NCBI GenBank assembly: GCA_031296105.1
Contig: JARLGJ010000014.1
Coordinates: forward strand, 17,535 to 81,534
DNA from: Acidobacteriota bacterium
Lineage (GTDB): Bacteria; Acidobacteriota; Terriglobia; Terriglobales; Acidobacteriaceae
DNA: 64,000 bases
Direction of reading: 5' to 3'
Shown: piece after piece, positions 1-6,312 of the stretch
How the letters are laid out: every line of letters starts with the position of its first letter
Position numbering within the stretch: position 1 is the stretch's first letter
Notes under the pieces: generated by a model
What the model was told of the DNA's origin: nothing
The model's input: only the letters and a program-made list of their open reading frames with translations
Database searches by the model: none
Made by a program: the position numbers and the translations under genes

Positions 1-102
1 CAGCAGAGACTGCGCCCGCGCCGAAAGAAATCGCCATGGCGTGCAATAAATCTTTTCCGGCTGCGTCATCATGAGTGAGGAACAACTCCGGCGGGCAGGG
101 GC

Positions 103-663
103 GTGATGGGCGACAGAGGGAAAAACCGGCTGGCCGAGGTGCTCACTCACGAGCGCGAACGTTTCCTGCGCTTTGTGCGCCGCAAGCTGGACGAATTGCC
201 CGCGCTGGATGCCGAAGACATCCTCTCCGACGTGGCGTACAGCCTGCTGCGACGGGCCGACGTGGTGGAGCAGGCGGAGAACCTGACGGCCTACATCTAT
301 CGCTCGCTGGCCAATCGCGTGGTGGATCAGCATCGCCGCCAGGTGCCGACGACGCCGATTGACGTGGCGCCGGAAGGCGAGGATGACGCGCCCGCTCTCA
401 GCATTCCGGACGATCGCCCGCAGCCCGACCGGCAGATGGAGCAGCGCGAATTAAAGGCGCGGCTGCATGACGCGCTGGGGCAGCTTTCTCCGCGCGAGCG
501 CGCGGTGTGGATTGCAACCGAGATCGAAGAGCAGACGTTCCGCGAGTTGGCGGAAGAGTGCGACGAGCCCATGGGCACGCTGCTTTCACTTAAAAGCCGG
601 GCCAACGCCCGCTTGCGCACGCTCCTGTCGGACTACCGGCAGGGAGCAGGTACCAAGGAGTGA
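103..663 (+). CDS. ECF-type RNA polymerase sigma factor
   Basis: 186 aa, starting at GTG 103 (ATG at 106 is an equally possible start). Region 2 is visible around residues 15-75, with a run of acidic and hydrophobic residues ending in VVDQHRRQ. Region 4 lies around residues 120-175, with LSPRERAVW followed by a helix-turn-helix (FRELAEECDEPMGTLLSLKSRA). A short acidic linker (DVAPEGEDD) separates them. Such proteins direct RNA polymerase to a small regulon. The stop codon overlaps the ribosome-binding site of the next gene, a small membrane protein, so the two are one operon. No recognisable zinc-finger anti-sigma factor is adjacent. Confidence 0.85.
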   Translation: MMGDRGKNRLAEVLTHERERFLRFVRRKLDELPALDAEDILSDVAYSLLRRADVVEQAENLTAYIYRSLANRVVDQHRRQVPTTPIDVAPEGEDDAPALSIPDDRPQPDRQMEQRELKARLHDALGQLSPRERAVWIATEIEEQTFRELAEECDEPMGTLLSLKSRANARLRTLLSDYRQGAGTKE

Positions 664-665
664 TT

Positions 666-1019
666 ATGACTTATTATCCCGACCGTCTTTCCAAACATAG
701 CCGGACGTATCTGGTGGTGGTTCATATGGCGGCGCTGTTTGTGCTGGCCTGCGCGCTGGCCCTGCTGGCGGGCTACGTGGTGATGCGCTTGTGGAACGCC
801 GTGGTGCCCGCCATTCTTCCCGCGCATCCCATCACGTATTGGCAGAGCGTGGGGCTGCTGGTGCTGGCGCGCATTCTGTTTGGCGGCTTTAGCCACGGAC
901 GCCACAAGAACTTGAAGGATTATCGCCATGGCGAGGCATGGCGCAAGTATGACGAATGGTGGAAGGAGTCCGGCGAGAAATCGTTCAGCGATTTCTCGTC
1001 GCCGGAGAACCGCTCCTAG
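666..1019 (+). CDS. Small two-helix membrane protein, partner of sigma factor
   Basis: 117 aa from ATG 666, preceded by AAGGAG embedded in the sigma-factor stop region; an alternative GTG at 660 overlaps the upstream gene. Two hydrophobic segments are visible (about residues 20-42 and 58-75), followed by a charged tail rich in Trp, Lys and Glu (HGEAWRKYDEWWKESGEKSF). I do not recognise the family. Its tight coupling to the ECF sigma factor suggests a membrane anchor, sensor or anti-sigma role, but no anti-sigma motif is seen. The last codons (ENRS-stop) are formed by a sequence identical to the right end of the dispersed repeat that follows, so the C-terminus may have been shaped by that insertion. 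Confidence 0.65.
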   Translation: MTYYPDRLSKHSRTYLVVVHMAALFVLACALALLAGYVVMRLWNAVVPAILPAHPITYWQSVGLLVLARILFGGFSHGRHKNLKDYRHGEAWRKYDEWWKESGEKSFSDFSSPENRS

Positions 1020-1135
1020 AGCGGTTCCCGAGAAGCTATATCCTCTTGAGATTGTGCTCTGCCGTTGCTCCCTGTTGGTTGCAACGGCCAACGGACCCCG
1101 GCTTCGGGACACACCATCTCGAGAACCGCTCCTAG
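1005..1135. repeat. Dispersed palindrome-ended repeat, copy A
   Basis: First of three copies of a roughly 117-bp element (others at 48814-48930 and 50021-50138). The core runs 1017-1135, beginning TAGAGCGGTTCCCGAG and ending CTCGAGAACCGCTCCTAG, so the termini are inverted repeats. The interior shares CTATATCC, a TTGCTC(C/T)CTG block, GCAACGGCC and CTTCGGGACAC with the other copies. The 15 bases before the core (1005-1019) are identical to its right end, giving a direct duplication around the element. There is no coding capacity. The left TAG is the stop codon of the upstream membrane protein. Confidence 0.85.
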
Positions 1136-1162
1136 CCACAAAAAGATAACGGCAATGCCTGC

Positions 1163-1195
1163 GGCCCTCCTCATTCCGGGAGGGCCCAATTTTTT
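1163..1195 (+). terminator. Rho-independent terminator
   Basis: An 8-bp GC-rich stem (1163-1170 with 1179-1186) closes an 8-nt loop and is followed by CAATTTTTT. It lies downstream of the sigma-factor operon and repeat copy A, before the next small gene. Confidence 0.8.
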
Positions 1196-1248
1196 CTGCA
1201 ATAAATTCCGCACCTGCGCGTCATACCGGGAAGAAGGAGTTACGAGCG

Positions 1249-1401
1249 ATGGCAAACGTGGAAAGAAGTGGCGGCACAATTTTCAACAACGATCAAAGGC
1301 TGTTGTTGCGGGCAGCCGCGATGGCCCTGATGAGCATTCCCGTGCTGTTCTTCCTTATTCCGAGTTTCATCGTCCGCTTTTTGCCTTCGCTGGTGAAGTA
1401 A
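1249..1401 (+). CDS. 50-residue single-pass membrane protein
   Basis: A short frame preceded by GAAGAAGGAG 11 bases upstream of ATG 1249. The translation begins MANVERSGGTIFNNDQRLLL, then a strongly hydrophobic helix (about residues 22-45: AAAMALMSIPVLFFLIPSFIV) and ends RFLPSLVK. The good ribosome-binding site and clean membrane segment suggest a real gene, but no family is recognised. It lies 67 bp upstream of the PAS-like gene on the same strand and may be cotranscribed with it. Confidence 0.55.
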   Translation: MANVERSGGTIFNNDQRLLLRAAAMALMSIPVLFFLIPSFIVRFLPSLVK

Positions 1402-1468
1402 ACCTCCAGGGGCCGCGCAGCGGGAATTCGGCGCGGGACTGGAGATTGAACGATAGGGATGAGGAGCA

Positions 1469-1867
1469 ATGATTGTGGTGGAGCAAAAGACACTCGACGC
1501 GTTTGAAGAAATGTGGGGACCGTTCCCCGAACCGGTCATGCTGATCGATAAATACCGCACCATCCTGGCGCGCAACGAGCTGGCGCGCATCACCGGCATA
1601 CCCGAGGGAATCAAGTGCTACTCGCTCAATCCCGAGGCACACGGCGACAACTGCCAGCAGTGCAAGGCGAACCAGGCCATGTGGGAAAAGCGCACGGTCT
1701 GCCAGGAGAGCGAGACCAACGGCACGCGCATCATCGGCTACTGGATGCCGCTCAAAGAAAGCCCCGAGGTGTACGTTCACTTCGGAGTGGGGCTTGCCAA
1801 ATCGATGGGATTGAATCCCGCGGCTCCGGCCCAGGAACCTGGCTTGGTGGGCATCGTCGAGTCCTAG
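1469..1867 (+). CDS. PAS-like small protein with four cysteines
   Basis: 132 aa, ATG preceded by GATGAGGAGCA. The N-terminal half reads like a PAS core (EPVMLIDKYRTILARNELARITG), with the small-residue turn and helix expected there. It then carries cysteines at C-x(12)-C-x2-C-x(13)-C, centred on DNCQQCK, which could bind a metal or FeS centre or be redox active. There is no output domain, so it would act by protein contact. The TAG stop at 1865 is immediately followed by AGCGGTTCC, matching the left terminus of the dispersed repeat. Function is unknown; the PAS assignment is by fold-like pattern only. Confidence 0.65.
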   Translation: MIVVEQKTLDAFEEMWGPFPEPVMLIDKYRTILARNELARITGIPEGIKCYSLNPEAHGDNCQQCKANQAMWEKRTVCQESETNGTRIIGYWMPLKESPEVYVHFGVGLAKSMGLNPAAPAQEPGLVGIVES

Positions 1868-2047
1868 AGCGGTTCCGTTCGATTCGCGTTCGCATCCTTT
1901 CGCTGCTCCTGGCGTCTTCCACGCCGGGGCTTTCTTGTTTGCGCGGCCTGTTTCCGCATACACACCCCTTGGTCAGTGGCGGGCAGCCCCCATTCGTGAC
2001 AGAATTGCGGGCAGAGAAGATTGCTTGCATTGCAGCAGGAGGCGGAG

Positions 2048-2845
2048 TTGGCTAGCTCACGCATCATCACCCTGACCACGGATTTCGGGGTCGCGGATCA
2101 CTTTGTCGGCACCATGAAGGGCGTTATCCTCGGCATTTTTCCCGAGGCAAAAATCGTGGACCTGTGCAACTCCGTCGGTTCCTTTGACGTGCTGGACGGC
2201 GCCATGACCCTGGCGCAGGCCTACTCGTATTATCCGCCGGACACGATTCACCTTGTGGTGGTTGATCCCGGCGTGGGCTCGGCGCGGCGTCCGCTGCTGG
2301 TAGCTACCTCGCGGCACTACTTCATGGCACCCGATAACGGCGTGCTCTCGCTGGTGATGGAAAAAGAAGAGCGCATCGCGGTGCGCCACATCACGTCCGA
2401 GCACTACTTCCTGCAGCCGGTCAGCAACACCTTTCATGGCCGCGATGTCTTTGCTCCCTGCGCCGCCTGGATGGCCAAAGGCGTAGAGCCGGAGAAGTTC
2501 GGCGAGGAGATCACCGACTACGTGCGCTTCGCCATTCCCAAACCGAAGCAGGTGGCTGAGCGCGCGGTGAAGGGCGTGGTGCTGAAGACCGACCGCTTCG
2601 GCAACCTGATTACCAACTTTACGCCGGAGAATGCGCCGTATGTTTTTGCCGACGGCGCGCAGGTAAAGATCTCCGTGGGCCAGGCCGTGGCCGCGTACCT
2701 GAGCACGAACTACGCGCAGGGAAAGCCCGGCGAGTGCTTTGCGATGCTGAACAGCATGGGCTACCTGGAGATTGCCTGCAATCGGGGATCGGCCTCGCAC
2801 CTGGCCCACGCCGGCCGCGGTGCGGAAGTGACGGTGGAGTTCTAA
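2048..2845 (+). CDS. S-adenosyl-L-methionine hydroxide adenosyltransferase (DUF62 family)
   Basis: The family hydrolyses SAM to adenosine and methionine. The N-terminus carries ITLTTDFGVADHFVGTMKG, then VVDPGVGSARRPLLV and NTFHGRDVFAPCAAW, the conserved blocks of this family, followed by the C-terminal barrel with DRFGNLITNF. The frame stays open upstream to TTG 2021, but I choose TTG 2048 because AGGAGG lies five bases before it and homologues begin close to this point. Length is 265 aa, normal for the family. It is monocistronic and convergent with the small minus-strand gene that follows. Confidence 0.85.
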   Translation: MASSRIITLTTDFGVADHFVGTMKGVILGIFPEAKIVDLCNSVGSFDVLDGAMTLAQAYSYYPPDTIHLVVVDPGVGSARRPLLVATSRHYFMAPDNGVLSLVMEKEERIAVRHITSEHYFLQPVSNTFHGRDVFAPCAAWMAKGVEPEKFGEEITDYVRFAIPKPKQVAERAVKGVVLKTDRFGNLITNFTPENAPYVFADGAQVKISVGQAVAAYLSTNYAQGKPGECFAMLNSMGYLEIACNRGSASHLAHAGRGAEVTVEF

Positions 2846-2866
2846 GACATTATTGAGAGTGCGCGG

Positions 2867-3118
2867 TTATTGCCAGTCCTGCGTCGCAGACTTGCTGGGT
2901 TTGGCGTGGGCGTAGCCATTCATGCGCGCGGTCCAAAGCAGGTAGCGGAACATCTGGCGGCGCTCATGCCACATGATGGTCAGAATCTGCCAGAGGCCGA
3001 TCTTTTCCATCTTCATGCCGGTGTAGGTCTCAAGGCGCCATTTCAGGTAGGGGCTGCGCCAGGGAGCCAGGCGATGACCGCGGGTTGCATTCCACAAAAA
3101 GCGCAGGATGTACCACAT
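2867..3118 (-). CDS. Trp/Arg-rich 83-residue hypothetical protein
   Basis: 83 aa beginning MWYILRFLWNATRGHRLAPW and rich in Trp, Arg, Tyr and Met, with an amphipathic basic character (WRLETYTGMKMEKIGLWQILTIMWHERRQMFRYLLW). There is no signal peptide or clear transmembrane helix. The composition is unlike a chance reading frame, and the gene fills the space between two better-supported genes. No strong ribosome-binding site is seen; a degenerate 9-bp tandem repeat starts 16 bases upstream of its start codon. Function unknown. Confidence 0.6.
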   Translation of the reverse strand: MWYILRFLWNATRGHRLAPWRSPYLKWRLETYTGMKMEKIGLWQILTIMWHERRQMFRYLLWTARMNGYAHAKPSKSATQDWQ

Positions 3119-3133
3119 GTGGTCAGTATATAG

Positions 3134-3186
3134 GTTTCAAAGTTGCCGAGGTTGCGCCGGTTACACAAGTTGCGCAGGTTGCGAAA
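3134..3186. repeat. Degenerate 9-bp tandem repeat, tract 1
   Basis: GTTNC recurs at 3134, 3142, 3151, 3160, 3169 and 3178, giving units such as GTTGCCGAG, GTTGCGCCG, GTTACACAA, GTTGCGCAG and GTTGCGAAA. The register is then lost, although similar triplets continue to about 3217. The same unit family recurs at 63639-63696. Both tracts lie just upstream of a minus-strand gene. Confidence 0.75.
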
Positions 3187-3262
3187 ATCGAAGGTCTGAA
3201 GGTTTCGGATTTTGCAAGGTGAATCCCCGGAGTTGGAACGGAACCAGCTCTGGCCCGCCGCT

Positions 3263-4402
3263 CTAGTCGTGGCGCTTGAGCGTGGGGCGGCCGTCCGGCG
3301 GATTGTTCGGGTCGGGCTCCTTGCCCTCTCCCTGCTGCGTGTTGGCGCGGCGCAGGCTGGGGCCTTTGTCCTTGTCCTGATCCAGTTTGCGGCGATTCTC
3401 CAGCTTGGCCAGGCGCGCCTTTATGTCCTGGAACTCCGAGGTGTCCACCACGTACTGCGGCCTGGGCGGCAGGATGGTGGCAATCTCCTTCTGCGTGTGC
3501 TCCATGCGCGCCGGGGTGGGCGGGTGCGTCTCAAAGGCCTTGGCAATGACGCCGGGCTTCTTTTTCTCCAGCGCCTGAATTTTCTCGAAGAACTGCGGAA
3601 AGGCCTGCGGGTCGTAGCCGCTGGCGTACAGGTACTGCACGCCCAGGTAGTCGGCCTGCGCCTCAAAGTTGCGCTGGAACTTGAGGAAGGTCACGGGCAC
3701 ACCCAGTCCGGCCGCTTCATAGAGTCCGTATCCCAGGCCGCCACCGAGGAAGATCAGCGGAATGGAGGCGATCTGCGCCATGTTGCCGCGCGACACCTGG
3801 CGGGCGGCGTGGCAGGCGGCGACGTGACCAATCTCGTGAGCCATCACGCCGGCCAATTCAGCCTCGTTGTCGGCGGCCAGAATCAGTCCGCTCTGCACGT
3901 AAAAGTATCCGCCCGGAAGAGCGAAGGCGTTTACCTCGTCATCGTCCAGCACCTTGACGGTGAAGGGAACCTTGGCGTCGGAGTTGCGCACGATGTTCTG
4001 CGCAATGCGATTGATGTATTCGCTGACGACGGGATCGTTGATGACCTTGGCGCTGCGTTCGACCTCGGCGGCAAAACTCTTGCCCATGCGCACCTGGCTC
4101 TCCAGCGAGTACCAGTTGCCCAATCCCTTGCTGCAGCCCACGTTGCGGTTGCCGATGGCGCTAATGTCATCGGTCTTGCCGTCGTGTGGAAACTCCAGAT
4201 CCTTCTCTTCCTTCCTGACCTCTTCGGCGGATTCCTGCTTGGCAGGCGGCTGCAGTTGCGGCTTGCCGGAGTCGTCACGGGAGGCTTGCGCCGGGGAATC
4301 GGTCGCGGGCGCCGTCTGGCCGGAAGGGGCTGCGTCCTGCGCCAGGGCGCAGCTAGACAAGGCCAAGGTTAACGAAATGAGAAGTAAGAGTTTGGTTCGC
4401 AT
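3263..4402 (-). CDS. M48-family zinc metalloprotease, secreted/lipoprotein
   Basis: 379 aa from ATG 4402; the frame is open further upstream but this start gives a signal sequence (MRTKLLLLISLTLALSSC) with a lipobox-like LSSC. A Pro/Ala/Gln-rich spacer follows, then the protease domain with the zinc motif in AHEIGHVAACH (HExxH) and the downstream glutamate region FEAQADYLGVQYL, typical of M48. The C-terminal tail is charged and disordered. This class works in envelope protein quality control (BepA/LoiP type). It is single-gene and divergent from the coiled-coil/zapA pair. Confidence 0.85.
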   Translation of the reverse strand: MRTKLLLLISLTLALSSCALAQDAAPSGQTAPATDSPAQASRDDSGKPQLQPPAKQESAEEVRKEEKDLEFPHDGKTDDISAIGNRNVGCSKGLGNWYSLESQVRMGKSFAAEVERSAKVINDPVVSEYINRIAQNIVRNSDAKVPFTVKVLDDDEVNAFALPGGYFYVQSGLILAADNEAELAGVMAHEIGHVAACHAARQVSRGNMAQIASIPLIFLGGGLGYGLYEAAGLGVPVTFLKFQRNFEAQADYLGVQYLYASGYDPQAFPQFFEKIQALEKKKPGVIAKAFETHPPTPARMEHTQKEIATILPPRPQYVVDTSEFQDIKARLAKLENRRKLDQDKDKGPSLRRANTQQGEGKEPDPNNPPDGRPTLKRHD

Positions 4403-4684
4403 GGCCGTATTTCGAGCGCCCTTCCGCCTGATGACATAGTAGAGCCTCCGCGAGAGGCGGGCGCGGGAAAAGTTGGCGCGGATTCTCCTGGATTGGTTAT
4501 TTCGCCGGCGCACCGCTGAGCAGGGAGAGAGGAGTGGAGCCTCGTCCGCACGGCAACTCCTCTCTGGAAGACCGTTGCGGGAGGAATCAAGGTTCTCCAC
4601 AGGAAGCGGGAATAGCGGTGACAATCTGCGTTATACTGCCGCTAGTACCCGTGTCCAAAGTTGCGGGAAAGTTGAGGCATCACA

Positions 4685-4972
4685 ATGGCTTCCATGGCTG
4701 AAGGCCAGCTTGCATTCGAAGGTTCCGCCGGCGATTTCCAGTCGCTGGAAGAAAAGGTTTACCGCACCATTCAGTTGCTGAAGACCGCGCGCACCGAGCG
4801 CGCCGCGGCCGAGGCTGAGACGGCTCTGCTGCAAGGGCAGCTAGAGGCCAAGGTCTTGGAGATCTCCGCCCTCCAGTCGCAGGTGGAAGCCCTGCGGAAC
4901 GAGCGCATGGAAGCGCGCTCGCGGATTGAAAAGTTGATGGGCGAAGTGGATACGATCCTCGAACAAGAATAG
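4685..4972 (+). CDS. Small coiled-coil protein upstream of zapA
   Basis: 95 aa, almost entirely helical after residue 18, with heptad-like spacing (LEEKVYRTIQLLKTARTERAAAEAETALLQGQLEAKVLEISALQSQ is the region seen, residues about 21-68) and an acidic end. It precedes zapA by 13 bases. Its size, composition and partner suggest a ZapB-like FtsZ-ring accessory protein, which is inference from context, since coiled coils lack diagnostic motifs. A TATACT at 4632-4637 is a possible -10 element, without a matching -35 box. Confidence 0.6.
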   Translation: MASMAEGQLAFEGSAGDFQSLEEKVYRTIQLLKTARTERAAAEAETALLQGQLEAKVLEISALQSQVEALRNERMEARSRIEKLMGEVDTILEQE

Positions 4973-4985
4973 CCAGGGGGCAACC

Positions 4986-5294
4986 GTGGCCAACGAAAAC
5001 GAATCCGGCATCCGCGTCGAAATCTACGACGAGAGCTACCACCTGCGCGGCACCGACCCGGTATACATTGAGCGCCTGGCCGAGCTGGTGGATGCCAAGA
5101 TGCGCGCCGTGGCCCTGCATACTTCCTCGGTGGATTCCCTGCGCTTGGCGGTGCTGGCGGCCATCAACCTGGCCGATGATTACTACCAACTGCGCCGCAA
5201 GTACGACGGCATTGAGAGCGATTACAGCCAACGCGCCCATGATTTGAGCCGCGTGCTGGATGAAGCGCTGGCCGAAATGCGCCGCGCCGGGTAA
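4986..5294 (+). CDS. zapA: Cell division protein ZapA
   Basis: 102 aa from GTG 4986, preceded by AGGGGG. It has the ZapA head (VEIYDESYHLRGTDPVYIERLAELVDAKMRAV), followed by the long helix (SLRLAVLAAINLADDYYQLRRKYD) used for dimer and tetramer formation. ZapA cross-links FtsZ filaments at the septum. The length matches the family. It forms a two-gene operon with the preceding coiled-coil gene, and a 6S-like RNA follows directly, the conserved genomic position of ssrS in many bacteria. Confidence 0.85.
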   Translation: MANENESGIRVEIYDESYHLRGTDPVYIERLAELVDAKMRAVALHTSSVDSLRLAVLAAINLADDYYQLRRKYDGIESDYSQRAHDLSRVLDEALAEMRRAG

Positions 5295-5296
5295 GA

Positions 5297-5452
5297 TTCC
5301 CCCCGGCGGAAGCCTCCGTAGTTCCCTGTAAGTTCTTACCACTATTTGGGATAGCCCGCCGAATGAGGATTTTCTGGCGGCCACGCAACTTCTCTTCAGG
5401 GGCCGGGTTCTCAAGGGTGTAGCCCGAAGAGGGCGTGCTCCGCGACGGCCGC
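5297..5452 (+). ncRNA. ssrS: Probable 6S RNA
   Basis: No coding frame fits this 156-nt stretch. The 3' part (GGGTTCTCAAGGGTGTAGCC, 5405-5424) resembles the E. coli 6S 3' half (GGGTTCAAGGGTTACAGCC), and the 5' part has AGTTCCCTG followed by TTACCAC, similar to the E. coli 5' bubble strand. A closing stem can be drawn between the CGGCGGA/GCCTC strands near 5304-5316 and GAGGGC/TCCGC near 5429-5444. Location directly after zapA is the classical site. 6S RNA binds housekeeping RNA polymerase holoenzyme in stationary phase. Boundaries are approximate. Confidence 0.6.
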
Positions 5453-5506
5453 AAAACGCGAAAATTGTGGCCCGGCCGGGACAAATGAAGTTCGAAGGAG
5501 TGGATT

Positions 5507-6085
5507 ATGTTACAAAACCGGATTCTGCGTACTGCGTTGTTAGTTGCGTTGGCCGCTTGCACGCTGGTGGCGCTGCCTTCCACGGCGGCTGCCCAGAGGG
5601 TTTTCGTCGGCGGCCATAGGGGATTCTGGGGCGGTGGACCGTACTGGGGATCGTATTGGGGGCCTTATGGCTGGGACTATCCCGGTCCTTATGGGGCGTA
5701 CGGCTATCCGGGACGGCCGTTGGGCGAGGTACAGATCAAGAGCCCGACTCCGGACGCGCAGATCTTCATCAACGGCTCGCTGGCGGGCCGCGCCAAGGAT
5801 TTGAAGCACTTCTGGCTGCAGCCGGGCACGTACACGTTGGAGCAGCATGCGGGCACCGACGTGCAGAAGCTGAGAATCTACGTCATTGCGGACCGCACCG
5901 TAAAGATTACGTTTGACAAGCCGGGCGTGCCGCATAACCCGCCGGCTCCGGCCGCGGAACCCGCTCCGGCCCCGGTGCCGCCGCCGCCCGCTCCAGTACC
6001 GGCTCCGGCGCAGAGCACACCGGCGCCCAGCGCGGCTCCCGCAGCGGCTCCAGCCGCTCAGGCAACCGCGACTCCGGCGGCTTAA
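5507..6085 (+). CDS. Secreted PEGA-like protein with Gly/Tyr and Pro/Ala tracts
   Basis: 192 aa, ATG preceded by GAAGGAG. Signal peptide about residues 1-29 (ends STAAAQ). Next comes a Gly/Trp/Tyr-rich segment (about 35-68, WGSYWGPYGWDYPGPYGAYG), then a PEGA-like beta domain (about 73-145: GEVQIKSPTPDAQIFINGSL, LQPGTYTLEQ, RIYVIADRTVKITFD). The tail of about 45 residues is almost only Pro and Ala. PEGA-type domains are common in acidobacterial surface proteins, but their ligands are unknown. It is likely an exported envelope protein, monocistronic, with a clear terminator downstream. Confidence 0.75.
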   Translation: MLQNRILRTALLVALAACTLVALPSTAAAQRVFVGGHRGFWGGGPYWGSYWGPYGWDYPGPYGAYGYPGRPLGEVQIKSPTPDAQIFINGSLAGRAKDLKHFWLQPGTYTLEQHAGTDVQKLRIYVIADRTVKITFDKPGVPHNPPAPAAEPAPAPVPPPPAPVPAPAQSTPAPSAAPAAAPAAQATATPAA

Positions 6086-6106
6086 CGCGAACCAATTCCA
6101 CTCTGG

Positions 6107-6131
6107 AAGGCGGGCTGCGGCCCGCCTTTTT
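6107..6131 (+). terminator. Rho-independent terminator
   Basis: Stem GGCGGGC/GCCCGCC with a short TGCG loop, followed by TTTTTCC, 20 bases after the PEGA-like gene. Confidence 0.85.
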
Positions 6132-6312
6132 CCTTTGTCTGCTATTCCTTTACGTCGCGCAGGCACCGTTGGCTTGCGCCGCTCCGTACCCTCGCTCATA
6201 CTGAAGTTGAGTACGCCCGGCCGCGCCGGAAGAACTTCGCGCGCGGCGGCCTGGGCGTTTCGCGGAGGCCTCTACGAGCACAAGAGCCGAGCTGTTTCGC
6301 CGTATACCCAGC

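Noticed and set aside
1017..1135. Insertion sequence carrying a transposase
   Set aside because: All copies are under 120 bp and have no coding capacity, so at most a non-autonomous element.
3134..3217. CRISPR array
   Set aside because: The repeat unit is 9 bp and degenerate, without spacers of constant length; no cas genes in the window.
3212..4372. Plus-strand open frame of ~386 codons
   Set aside because: Antisense to the M48 protease, which has an intact HEIGH motif and signal sequence on the minus strand.
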